Notes under the pieces: model-generated
Told to the model about the DNA's origin: nothing
The model's input: only the letters and a program-made list of their open reading frames with translations
Database searches by the model: none
Translations under genes and position numbers: made by a program
Source: Enterococcus sp. RIT-PI-f
GTDB lineage: Bacteria; Bacillota; Bacilli; Lactobacillales; Enterococcaceae
NCBI RefSeq assembly: GCF_001297065.1
Contig: NZ_LHOX01000011.1
Coordinates: forward strand, 62,001-126,000
Direction of reading: 5' to 3'
Length of the DNA: 64,000 bases
Part shown: in pieces, positions 27,904 through 35,623 of the stretch
Layout: each line of letters opens with the position of its first letter
Numbering within the stretch: position 1 is the first letter of the stretch

Positions 27904-27935
27904 TTTTAAAAATGGGGAAATCACCATTTTTAAAA
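27904..27935. repeat. Perfect inverted repeat with 12-bp arms
   Basis: TTTTAAAAATGG and its exact complement are separated by eight bases. It lies inside the island next to the rplT terminator; it could be a protein-binding site or a second hairpin of the read-through transcript. Confidence 0.6.
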
Positions 27936-27936
27936 C

Positions 27937-27962
27937 AAAAACCCCCGCTCAATGAGCGGGGG
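27937..27962 (-). terminator. Terminator presently serving rplT
   Basis: CCCCCGCTC/GAGCGGGGG with a TTTTTG tail lies 23 bases after the rplT stop. A small CGTTG/CAACG hairpin precedes it. Confidence 0.85.
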
Positions 27963-27980
27963 TTAACGTTGTTACCAACG

Positions 27981-28018
27981 ATTGATTATTTGTTTAAAGC
28001 GTCTTTTGCTTGGTCAGC
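27981..28018 (-). repeat. Right 38-bp direct repeat (functional rplT 3' end)
   Basis: This copy covers the last 33 bases of rplT and five bases after the stop and is identical to 26493-26530. Confidence 0.9.
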
Positions 28019-28345
28019 CAATGCAGTAAATGCTGTTGCATCGTTTACAGCCAAGTCAGCTAACATTTTGCGGTTGATGTCGATTTCAGCTAATTTCAAG
28101 CCGTGCATCAATTTTGAGTAGCTTAAGCCATTCATACGAGCCGCTGCGTTGATACGCGCGATCCATAATTTACGGAAGTCGCGTTTCTTTTGACGACGAT
28201 CGCGATATGCGTAACTGTATGATTTCATTACTTGTTCTTTTGCTGTTTTAAATAAAGTGTGTTTAGAACCGTAGTAACCTTTTGCTAATTTAAGCACTTT
28301 TTTACGACGTTTACGAGTTACTGTTCCACCTTTAACACGTGCCAT
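27986..28345 (-). CDS. rplT: 50S ribosomal protein L20
   Basis: The 119-aa protein has the standard L20 sequence ([26 protein letters not shown], in parts), with a basic N-terminal extension binding 23S rRNA and a globular C-terminal domain. In Firmicutes it also represses its own operon by binding the leader of infC. Its 3' end lies in a duplicated 38-bp segment that flanks the neighbouring mini-island, and the reading frame is intact. It is last in infC-rpmI-rplT. Confidence 0.98.
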   Translation of the reverse strand: MARVKGGTVTRKRRKKVLKLAKGYYGSKHTLFKTAKEQVMKSYSYAYRDRRQKKRDFRKLWIARINAAARMNGLSYSKLMHGLKLAEIDINRKMLADLAVNDATAFTALADQAKDALNK

Positions 28346-28407
28346 GTATAATTCCTCCTAATTTGAAAATCACTCATTATTTGTTGACGTAAAGACTGGT
28401 GACGCAA

Positions 28408-28608
28408 TTATTTCATGCGTGCTAATTGTTGACGGATACGTTTGTAATCGCCAGCTGAAACCATTGAAGCTTTACGCAATTGACGACGTTGTTTTTTTGT
28501 TTTGCCGTGGAAACGGTGACTAGTAAATGCACGGAAGCGTTTCAATCCGCCGCCGCCAGTACGTTTGACGCGTTTTGCTAATCCGCGGTGTGTTTTTTGT
28601 TTTGGCAT
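28408..28608 (-). CDS. rpmI: 50S ribosomal protein L35
   Basis: The 66-aa protein reads [20 protein letters not shown] at its start and is strongly basic, as expected for L35. GAGGAGG precedes ATG 28608; the in-frame upstream extension adds six non-family residues. It is the middle gene of infC-rpmI-rplT. Confidence 0.97.
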   Translation of the reverse strand: MPKQKTHRGLAKRVKRTGGGGLKRFRAFTSHRFHGKTKKQRRQLRKASMVSAGDYKRIRQQLARMK

Positions 28609-28668
28609 AACTAATTTCCTCCTCAAAATCTTTCGTTATCTGACTTTAAACTGAAACTCAGTGAGTCA

Positions 28669-29190
28669 TTATTTATCGTTTTTTGGTGCTAATACTAAGA
28701 ACATACTGCGGCCGTCCATTTTGGGCTTTTGCTCAACGGTTGCCAAATCAGTTGTTTCCTCAGCTAAACGATCCAACACTTTCTGACCAATTTCTTTATG
28801 GGTAATGGCACGGCCTTTGAAACGGATAGAAGCTTTCACTTTATCACCTTTTTCAAGGAATTTACGTGCATTACGCAATTTTGTGTTGAAATCATTCACA
28901 TCGATCGTTGGACTTAAACGAACCTCTTTGATACTGATTACTTTTTGTTTCTTACGCGCTTCGCGGTCTTTCTTTTGTTGCTCGAAACGGTATTTTCCGT
29001 AATCCATAATTCTTGCTACTGGCGGTTTTGCATTTGGTGCCACCAATACCACGTCAAGGTTTGCTCGTTCTGCAATTTGTAATGCTTCAGCTTTACTCTT
29101 TACACCAAGTTGTTCGCCGTTTTGATCAATCAAACGCAATTCACGTGCACGAATGCCGTCGTTTACCATCATATCCTTTGCTATGGTCAT
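28669..29190 (-). CDS. infC: Translation initiation factor IF-3
   Basis: The 173-aa factor binds the 30S subunit, checks start codon pairing and prevents early 50S joining. The N-domain [20 protein letters not shown], the linker [15 protein letters not shown] and the C-domain [14 protein letters not shown] are all family features. The ATG at 29190 is only three bases from GGAGG, whereas an in-frame ATA two codons later is nine bases away; IF-3 genes are known for rare start codons, so the true start is open. The gene follows an L20-type leader. Confidence 0.96.
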   Translation of the reverse strand: MTIAKDMMVNDGIRARELRLIDQNGEQLGVKSKAEALQIAERANLDVVLVAPNAKPPVARIMDYGKYRFEQQKKDREARKKQKVISIKEVRLSPTIDVNDFNTKLRNARKFLEKGDKVKASIRFKGRAITHKEIGQKVLDRLAEETTDLATVEQKPKMDGRSMFLVLAPKNDK

Positions 29191-29229
29191 TCACCTCCGA
29201 GTTTTTTGAGAGAAAGAAAAGCTTGTCGA

Positions 29230-29372
29230 TTCGAAATCAGACAATAAAAAAAACGAGTTCTTCACGAACCCGCACGTATTCCATACAAATAAATGATTGG
29301 AATCCTATTCTGCCCAGCAAGATCATCACTCAGGCGAGAAGCGGGTGCTTCTACTTTTATTTCTCAACTCTT
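29230..29372 (-). promoter_or_regulatory. L20 leader regulating infC-rpmI-rplT
   Basis: The leader contains the segment CACCCGCTTCTCGCC, a GGGCAGAATAGGATTCC stretch and a terminator GCGGGTTCGTGAAGAACTCG with eight T (29246-29273). This matches the Firmicutes L20 leader, in which excess L20 favours early termination. Match is by eye. Confidence 0.82.
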
Positions 29373-29374
29373 AT

Positions 29375-29403
29375 AGTATACAGTCTTCCACACCACTTGT
29401 CAA
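29375..29403 (-). promoter_or_regulatory. infC operon promoter
   Basis: TTGACA (29398-29403) and TATACT (29375-29380) have a 17-base spacer on the minus strand. Confidence 0.85.
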
Positions 29404-29413
29404 TGTTTTTACA

Positions 29414-29442
29414 CAAAAAAACCGAGGCACTTCACCTCGGCT
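29414..29442 (-). terminator. nox terminator
   Basis: CCGAGGTGAAGTGCCTCGG is followed by seven T on the minus strand, just after the stop at 29450. Confidence 0.85.
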
Positions 29443-29449
29443 CTTAAGA

Positions 29450-30784
29450 TTATTCAGCTTTCAATGCAGCCATTGTAATGTAGTTGTATGGTTGGTTGAA
29501 ATGCGGTAAGAAGAAAATGTCTAGTAATTTCATCTTGTCGATGGTCACGCCTTCTTCGATCGCCAATGAGAACATGTGGATACCCATCGCAATTTCAGAT
29601 GTGCGTGATGCCATTTGTGCCCCTACGACGCGACGAGAGTCTTCTTCATAAACGATCCGGATCTTCACTGTCGCATTTTCTTTCATGAAGCCTGGTTTTT
29701 GTGTATCTTCATAATCTGAATATTTCACTTTCAACCCGTTGCGTTCAGCTGCTTCCACAGATAAACCAGTTGAAACCATGTTATAACCGAAAATTGAAAT
29801 ACCGTTTGAACCTTGAACGCCTGTTGATTCTAATGAAGTGCCGCCAATGTTATGGGCAGCAACGATTCCTGACCGAACCGCATTGGTTGCCAATGCAATA
29901 TAAGTTGTTTGTTGTAAAGCATTTGAGTAAACTGTCGCACAGTCACCCACTGCATATACGTCCGCATCACTTGTTTGTTGGTGACGGTCTACTAGGTATG
30001 CCCCGTTCGCAAACAATTCTAAGTGATCTTTGCCTAATTCGTTGTTTGGCAAGAAACCGATCGCGTTGATGACTAAATCAACTGGGTATTCACCACTGTC
30101 AGTGACAACTGCTTCTACTTTATCTGTTCCTTTGTATTCACGCGCCAATTCGCCGAAATGCAATTCAATGCCATTGTCTGCTAGGTTGACATCCATATCG
30201 TCAGTGAACCATTTGTCATAGTAGTTTGGCAATGCACGTGTTGCTGCATCAAACAATAGAACATTTTTGCCGCGGCGTTTTGCTGCTTCCGCAATCTCTA
30301 CACCGATGTAACCAGCACCGATGACTGCTACGTTTTTGACTTCATCTGAAGCCAATTCTTTATCCACAGTTTGACCATCTTGGAATTTTTTCAAGAAATG
30401 GATGTTCTTCAAGTCACGACCAGGTACTTTAGGTGAGATTGGTACAGAACCTGTTGCAATCACAACTTTATCGTAAGATTCAACGACTTCTTCACCAGAT
30501 TGTGTCACAGCGTGAACTTCTTTTTTAGCAAAATCGATATGGTCAACAATTGTTTCCATGTAGATTTTAGCACCTTTGGCTTCAAAGTCTTCGCGTTTGG
30601 TATAAAATAATCCTTCATATGAGTCGATTTGACGACCAACCCATAAAGCAGTCCCACAACCTAGGTAGCTCAAATTGGTATTTCGATCGATCATAACTAC
30701 TTCTTGATCTTGATAATTGTCTAATAATGTATTAGCGGCTGCGATCCCTGCATGGTTCGCACCGATGATGACTGTTTTTGTCAT
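29450..30784 (-). CDS. nox: Water-forming NADH oxidase
   Basis: The 444-aa flavoprotein reduces oxygen to water with NADH and restores NAD+. The N-terminal FAD-binding motif VIIGANHAGIAAA, the redox Cys43 in NLSYLGCGTALW, the NADH-binding VIGAGYIGVEIAEA and the second FAD motif VYAVGDCATV are in the standard order. The single active Cys distinguishes it from disulfide reductases; coenzyme A-disulfide reductase and NADH peroxidase are close relatives. It is monocistronic. Its promoter region holds TTGTGAA half sites like those bound by Rex. Confidence 0.93.
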   Translation of the reverse strand: MTKTVIIGANHAGIAAANTLLDNYQDQEVVMIDRNTNLSYLGCGTALWVGRQIDSYEGLFYTKREDFEAKGAKIYMETIVDHIDFAKKEVHAVTQSGEEVVESYDKVVIATGSVPISPKVPGRDLKNIHFLKKFQDGQTVDKELASDEVKNVAVIGAGYIGVEIAEAAKRRGKNVLLFDAATRALPNYYDKWFTDDMDVNLADNGIELHFGELAREYKGTDKVEAVVTDSGEYPVDLVINAIGFLPNNELGKDHLELFANGAYLVDRHQQTSDADVYAVGDCATVYSNALQQTTYIALATNAVRSGIVAAHNIGGTSLESTGVQGSNGISIFGYNMVSTGLSVEAAERNGLKVKYSDYEDTQKPGFMKENATVKIRIVYEEDSRRVVGAQMASRTSEIAMGIHMFSLAIEEGVTIDKMKLLDIFFLPHFNQPYNYITMAALKAE

Positions 30785-31120
30785 GGAAAATTTCCTCCTT
30801 TTGTTTACATTGTCATTATAGCTAGATTGTGAAAAGAACTACTATCAACTTTTTCGGGTTTTTCAAAAAAATTGACAGTTTTCGCAAGACTCCCCCCTCT
30901 TTATTGCATGAAACTGATGGATAAATAGACCCGACAATCTCGTCCGAAGACAAGATTGTGAATTTTAGAATAAATTTTATGCTCGGTTTCGACCAATTTA
31001 AAAGCATTCCTGACTGCCATTGAATAAATTTCACAATCTCAAACAAAGATTCAGCAAGAATACATCCCGCAAATCACCCCTCATGGTATACTAGAAAAAA
31101 AAGTAGGAAAGGAACATTCT
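30785..31120. promoter_or_regulatory. nox control region with TTGTGAA motifs
   Basis: A TATAAT -10 on the minus strand lies about 50 bases before nox with a TTTTCACAATCT motif just upstream. The same GATTGTGAA motif recurs at 30952-30961 and inverted at 31030-31041, forming a 13-bp imperfect inverted repeat. Rex recognises TTGTGAA half sites in inverted pairs. The rest of this gap shows no gene; the start of the pentapeptide gene is at 31121. Confidence 0.45.
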
Positions 31121-31753
31121 ATGACTAAAAAAAATCTACCCCTCCCTCCATCGCTTCCGACACTCATTTCAGATGATTTTTATCTTGAAGAGGAAAAAAT
31201 ATTCGAAGGGGCGCTTCTTGAGGACGCTGATTGCAGTTATGACACGTGCAAAAATTTGCTTTTAAAGCAATGCCAACTCAAAAAAATCACCCTGCAAAAA
31301 ACCCGACTTGAACAATGGGAATGTCAACATGTCGTGTTTGAGCAGTGTGATTTTTCGAATCTTGAATGTTACGGCGCTAGTTTTCATCGGGTGGTCTTTA
31401 AGCAATGCAAATTGACTGGCACCAATTTTGCGGACAGTTACTTTCGCGATTGTACCTTTATCGATTGCACCGCCAACTTCTCTTCCTTCAGCAATACCAA
31501 TATACGCACCATGCTGATCGATCATTGTCAGTGCAACGATAGTGAATTTACAGAAGTCGATTGGAAGCACCTGACCCTAAAGGAAAACCAGCTGAATAAC
31601 AGCAATTGGTTCCATACAAAATTGGCATCATTAGATTTCAGAAGCAATCGCTTTGAGAAAATCGCCCTTTCTATGGCGCAGCTGAAAGGACTTGTCGTTG
31701 ATCAAGAACAAGCCTTGATCATTGCCGCAGGTTTGGGCTTAGTCATCGATTAG
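31121..31753 (+). CDS. Pentapeptide-repeat protein
   Basis: The 210-aa protein has about 20 irregular pentapeptide repeats (VFEQCDFSNLECYGASFHRVVFKQC, in parts), from about residue 30 to 190, forming a right-handed quadrilateral beta-helix. Some such proteins (Qnr, MfpA) mimic DNA and protect gyrase, but the class is broad and no function is assigned. Many Cys residues occupy the repeats. Its ATG follows AAAGGA. The stop overlaps the facing corA-type gene stop by four bases. Confidence 0.78.
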   Translation: MTKKNLPLPPSLPTLISDDFYLEEEKIFEGALLEDADCSYDTCKNLLLKQCQLKKITLQKTRLEQWECQHVVFEQCDFSNLECYGASFHRVVFKQCKLTGTNFADSYFRDCTFIDCTANFSSFSNTNIRTMLIDHCQCNDSEFTEVDWKHLTLKENQLNNSNWFHTKLASLDFRSNRFEKIALSMAQLKGLVVDQEQALIIAAGLGLVID

Positions 31754-32655
31754 CGAATGCGCCGCCAAAGGGCTACTAGCATCCAAATCGACAGCACCAA
31801 ACTGATCAGCAAAGCGATCCCCCAGCCAAATACAGAATTGGTAAAGGGCAAAGGTACGTTCATGCCGAAGAAGCTAGTGACGATCGACGGTACGGTCAAC
31901 AACAAGGACCAAACTGTCAAAAATTTCATGGTATCGTTCAAGTTATTGTTCAACAAGTTGTTGTAAGTGCCTGACAGCTGTTCCAAAATCTGAAAAGCCA
32001 GCTGCGTCATTTCCACCGCTTGCTTGGCTTCGATCAGTGCATCATCCAGTTGCTCTTTTTCGTCAGCATCCATCAAGCGGTATATCGACAGGGCTTTGAT
32101 TTGTTCCAACAATACTGCATTTTGTTTGGAAGCAGACACCAAAAAGACAAGCCCCACTTCTAAGTCGGACATCTGCAATAGATTCTTGTTCGTTGTTTTT
32201 TCGCGTAGTCTTTGATTGAGTCGAATACGGTCACTATTGACTTCTTCTACCAGCGGGAAGAACGTCCCTGATATCAAAAATAGACTTTGAAACAAAAAGT
32301 GGATGGGTGTTTGCATCGGTGATTGCATGATCAGACGCTCCATCATTGGAATCACATATTGTGTATGCTGTGAAGAGAAGGTAAACAATTGCTGTTTTTT
32401 CAAAATAAAGGTTATCGGACTTGTTTCAAAGTGATTGTCCCGTTTGTCTTGCTGCGGGACATTGTACACCACCAACAAGGCAGCTTCATCCGTATCATAT
32501 TCCACCCGTGCGCGTTCATTTTTGTCCAATGAATAGGTCAGCATCTCATCTGACAAGTGGTATTCTTTTTGTAAAGCAGTAATACTCGCGGCATCTTGTT
32601 GGTCCACTTGGATCCATTCGTAGTTGCCATCATTGAATAAATGTTTCTTTTCCAA
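31750..32655 (-). CDS. CorA-family divalent cation transporter
   Basis: The 301-aa protein has a cytoplasmic alpha/beta domain, a long helix and two C-terminal membrane helices separated by the signature GMN (FGMNVPLPF, near residue 263). CorA proteins form pentameric Mg2+ or Co2+/Ni2+ channels. The start is TTG at 32655, because GGAGGG lies five bases upstream; the in-frame extension enters the terminator of the preceding gene. It ends convergently against the pentapeptide gene with no room for a terminator. Confidence 0.88.
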   Translation of the reverse strand: MEKKHLFNDGNYEWIQVDQQDAASITALQKEYHLSDEMLTYSLDKNERARVEYDTDEAALLVVYNVPQQDKRDNHFETSPITFILKKQQLFTFSSQHTQYVIPMMERLIMQSPMQTPIHFLFQSLFLISGTFFPLVEEVNSDRIRLNQRLREKTTNKNLLQMSDLEVGLVFLVSASKQNAVLLEQIKALSIYRLMDADEKEQLDDALIEAKQAVEMTQLAFQILEQLSGTYNNLLNNNLNDTMKFLTVWSLLLTVPSIVTSFFGMNVPLPFTNSVFGWGIALLISLVLSIWMLVALWRRIR

Positions 32656-32690
32656 AGCGTTCCCTCCAGTCTTCCTTTCTATTATAAAAG

Positions 32691-32730
32691 AAAAAAAGCC
32701 CAAAGCCCACTTATAAGCGGTCTTTGGGTC
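32691..32730 (-). terminator. Terminator of the deoxynucleoside kinase gene
   Basis: CCCAAAGACC/GGGCTTTGGG-type stem followed by seven T on the minus strand, ten bases after the stop at 32741. Confidence 0.75.
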
Positions 32731-32740
32731 AATCGATCAA

Positions 32741-33382
32741 TTAGCGTACGCCTTTCAATGCGTCTTCTACCATGGTCAACACGGCTTGTGCAGCTTCCGG
32801 ATCTTCGACAAAATTGAAACGATCGCCGTCGATTTGAATTTTGGGACTCTCGTTATAGTCCGCATACCATTGATCATAGCGCTTATTCAATTCTTCATAA
32901 TAATCGTACAATGTTGGATCGAAGGTCAACTGCTCGTACTCCCGGCCGCGTTTTTGGATCCGTTCTAGCATCGTGTCAAAAGATACTCGGATATGTACCA
33001 ATAGATCAGGATGTTTTTTGTAGGCCGCATAGGGTAATTCTTCCAACATGTTGGCCAATAATTCGTCATAGACTTTAACTTCTGTATCAGTTGCTCGTCC
33101 CAAATCAGCATTTAAATGGAACAATAATGAATCTTCGTAAATCGAACGATCCAGCACATTGTTGTCGTCTGTCATGGCTTTCTTGATACTATCAAATCGT
33201 TTATTCAAAAAATATATTTGCAGTAAAAACGCATATTTGTTTGGATCTGCATAAAATAATGGCAGCACTTCATTGTCATCGATCGATTCATAAAAGGCTT
33301 CACTGCCTAAATGATTGGCAATCAATGCTGTTAAACTTGATTTGCCGGCACCAATCGTTCCTGCTAATACGATCACGCTCAT
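32741..33382 (-). CDS. Deoxynucleoside kinase (dAK/dGK family)
   Basis: The 213-aa enzyme phosphorylates deoxynucleosides for salvage. It starts MSVIVLAGTIGAGKSSLT, a P-loop, followed by the ESIDDNEV substrate segment, the catalytic DRSIYED motif near residue 80, and the LID-like RIQKRGREYEQ near 150. Whether it prefers deoxyadenosine or deoxyguanosine is not readable. ATG 33382 has TGGGGGAT upstream; an in-frame start at 33433 lacks a ribosome site. Confidence 0.88.
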   Translation of the reverse strand: MSVIVLAGTIGAGKSSLTALIANHLGSEAFYESIDDNEVLPLFYADPNKYAFLLQIYFLNKRFDSIKKAMTDDNNVLDRSIYEDSLLFHLNADLGRATDTEVKVYDELLANMLEELPYAAYKKHPDLLVHIRVSFDTMLERIQKRGREYEQLTFDPTLYDYYEELNKRYDQWYADYNESPKIQIDGDRFNFVEDPEAAQAVLTMVEDALKGVR

Positions 33383-33432
33383 ATCCCCCAACTCACTTAC
33401 ACTAAATATTGTATGTTTCTTTTGCGATATCA

Positions 33433-33462
33433 ACTATACAACACTATATCTTGTACCGTCAA
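33433..33462 (-). promoter_or_regulatory. Promoter of the deoxynucleoside kinase gene
   Basis: TTGACG and TATAGT are 18 bases apart on the minus strand. The remaining gap up to 33683 holds no further gene; the mevalonate operon promoter is not clear. Confidence 0.65.
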
Positions 33463-33683
33463 CTAAAATTAATGAAGCATACATCAAGTTTTTTTTCAAT
33501 AAAAGTTTAAAGATTTTTGCTTTTTTTGCAAATCTCTGTCGGAATGCTTAACGAATCAGTCATCTTCTAGTAGAATAGGAAAGGATCTTTCATTCAATTT
33601 AATTTTTGTCAGTCGTTTTTTACGATAATGATAGTTAAAAAAGACATAGGTGGGCTACGCTCCCTAAAGAAATGAGGAAAAAC

Positions 33684-34616
33684 ATGTCAGTCGGTAGTGG
33701 CATAGCTACGGGTAAAATCATCTTGATGGGGGAACATGCTGTTGTCTATGGAGAACCAGCGATTGCCTTCCCTTTTTCGGGGGCAAAAGTCCAAGTCGAA
33801 ATCATCGATAGTACAACCAATACATTGATTTCAAGCTATTTTCATGGTTCGTTATCGGATGCCCCTCCACATATGAAGAATGTCAAAACATTGTTACTGC
33901 GGTTGCAGCAGGATTTTCAGACGGCGCCGTTTCAAACGACGATCGTCAGCACCATCCCTTCTGAACGAGGAATGGGCTCGAGTGCAGCAGTAGCAGTTGC
34001 TTTGACCCGGGCTTTTTTTGATTGGATCGATCATGCGTATACCAAAGAAGAATTGATGGTCTATGTTGATTTTTCTGAGAAAATCGCCCATGGCAATCCG
34101 AGCGGCATCGATGCAGCCGCAGCCAGCGGACATGATGCGATCTATTTTATCAAAGGTCAGCCAATCACTTCTTTCCCCTTAACGATCGATGGCTACTTAT
34201 TGGTCGCAGATACCGGAATCAAAGGACAGACCCGTGAAGCAGTCAAAAGTGTGGCACATCTTTTCGATACAGAACCCACGGTAGCTCGTCAAGCGATCCA
34301 GCAGTTGGGACAGGAAACAAAGGCAGCCAAGCAAGCTGTGATCAACAATCAGCTAACTGCCCTAGGTCAGGCTATGGATCATGCCCATCAGGCGTTGCAA
34401 CAATTGGGCGTCAGCAATGATCGCCTGGATCATTTAGTCGCCACTGCAAGACAGCAGGGTGCCTATGGTGCCAAATTGACCGGTGGCGGTCGCGGCGGTT
34501 GTTTGATCGTCTTGACCGATACCAGAGAAAAGGCTGAAACGATCAGCCATATTTTATTGTCCGAAGGCGCCCGTGCGACTTGGATACAAGGATTAGGAGT
34601 TTATGAACATGTATAA
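33684..34616 (+). CDS. mvk: Mevalonate kinase
   Basis: The 310-aa GHMP kinase phosphorylates mevalonate at C5. The N-terminal GKIILMGEHAVVYGEPAIAFP is the family signature; the ATP loop PSERGMGSSAAVAVALTRA and the C-terminal KLTGGGRGGCLI motif are clear. ATG 33684 has GAGG six bases upstream, better than the in-frame ATG at 33672. It is the first gene of a four-gene mevalonate operon leading to isopentenyl diphosphate for undecaprenol and quinones. Confidence 0.95.
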   Translation: MSVGSGIATGKIILMGEHAVVYGEPAIAFPFSGAKVQVEIIDSTTNTLISSYFHGSLSDAPPHMKNVKTLLLRLQQDFQTAPFQTTIVSTIPSERGMGSSAAVAVALTRAFFDWIDHAYTKEELMVYVDFSEKIAHGNPSGIDAAAASGHDAIYFIKGQPITSFPLTIDGYLLVADTGIKGQTREAVKSVAHLFDTEPTVARQAIQQLGQETKAAKQAVINNQLTALGQAMDHAHQALQQLGVSNDRLDHLVATARQQGAYGAKLTGGGRGGCLIVLTDTREKAETISHILLSEGARATWIQGLGVYEHV

Positions 34617-35613
34617 AGGGAAAGCACGTGCCTATACGAATATCGCGTTGATCAAGTATTGGGGCAAAAAAGATGAAGCACTGATTTTACCGATGAACAA
34701 TAGTCTGTCTCTCACGTTAGATGCGTTTTATACAGAAACATCTATCACGTTTGCAGAAGACTTCGCAGAGGACCGATTTTTCTTAGATGGCATAGAACAA
34801 TCTGCAGCAGCTACCAAAAAAATCAGCGCATTCTTAGATATGATCCGTTCCGAAGCAGACTGTCCGCTCTATGCCTCCATCGACAGCCGCAACTTCGTGC
34901 CGACAGCTGCTGGTTTGGCCTCTTCTGCAAGTGGGTTAGCTGCTTTAGCAGGCGCTTGTAACGAGGCTTTGAACATGCAGCTTTCAGTGGAGGAACTATC
35001 CCGTTTGGCACGGAAAGGATCTGGATCCGCCTGCCGCAGTATATATGGCGGCTTTGCTGAGTGGCAGCAAGGAACAGATGACACCTCTTACGCTTTGCAA
35101 GTAGCATCAGATGATTGGGAAAATGACTTGAGCATGATTTTCATCTTGATCAATGACCAAGAAAAGGAAGTCTCCAGCCGCGATGGGATGCGCCGGACGG
35201 TGGAAACATCTAGTTTTTATGATGGTTGGCTGACCGCTGCAGCAAAAGACTTGGTGACGATCAAACAAGCGATTGCTGACAAAGATTTTGCTGCTTTGGG
35301 CGCTGTCACCGAGGCCAATGCGTTGAAAATGCATGGGACGACCTTAGCTGCCCAGCCGCCTTTCACATACTGGTCACCAGAATCGCTGCGAGCGATGGAT
35401 TGCGTCCGACACATACGCCAACAAGGTCTGCCTTGTTACTTTACGATGGATGCCGGACCAAATGTCAAAGTCCTGTGCCAAAAGCGAGACGAACAAGCGA
35501 TTTTAGACGCATTGCAAGCCAACTTCACACCAGAACAGCTGGTATTGGCGCACGCTGGTTCTGGACTGACTGCATTACCCTTAGAGAATGACGTACCAAA
35601 AATGAGCAAATAG
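34609..35613 (+). CDS. mvaD: Diphosphomevalonate decarboxylase
   Basis: The 334-aa GHMP-fold enzyme converts mevalonate 5-diphosphate to isopentenyl diphosphate with ATP. The signature ARAYTNIALIKYWGKKDE is at the N-terminus; SRNFVPTAAGLASSASGLAALA is the ATP loop, and a catalytic Asp follows in YFTMDAGPNVK. AGGAG is nine bases from ATG 34609 and only three from ATG 34603, so either is possible. It overlaps the mvk end, implying coupling. Confidence 0.95.
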   Translation: MYKGKARAYTNIALIKYWGKKDEALILPMNNSLSLTLDAFYTETSITFAEDFAEDRFFLDGIEQSAAATKKISAFLDMIRSEADCPLYASIDSRNFVPTAAGLASSASGLAALAGACNEALNMQLSVEELSRLARKGSGSACRSIYGGFAEWQQGTDDTSYALQVASDDWENDLSMIFILINDQEKEVSSRDGMRRTVETSSFYDGWLTAAAKDLVTIKQAIADKDFAALGAVTEANALKMHGTTLAAQPPFTYWSPESLRAMDCVRHIRQQGLPCYFTMDAGPNVKVLCQKRDEQAILDALQANFTPEQLVLAHAGSGLTALPLENDVPKMSK

Positions 35614-35623
35614 GAGTGTCGAC

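Larger units (their letters stand above)
26531..27980. mobile_element. Putative integrated mini-island at the 3' end of rplT
   Basis: An AT-rich segment of about 1.45 kb lies between the two exact 38-bp repeats. It carries one recognisable gene (Abi_2 family), its terminator, a candidate structured RNA, a 12-bp-arm palindrome at 27904-27935 and a new terminator for rplT. No integrase is present, so it is either moved in trans or a decayed remnant. Element status is inferred from the repeats, composition and cargo. Confidence 0.7.

Noticed and set aside
30822-31046. 74-aa open frame upstream of nox
   Set aside because: It covers the nox promoter region and has no ribosome site or recognisable sequence.
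32656-32703. Upstream TTG start for the CorA-type transporter
   Set aside because: It begins inside the terminator of the preceding gene; TTG 32655 has GGAGGG at the right distance.
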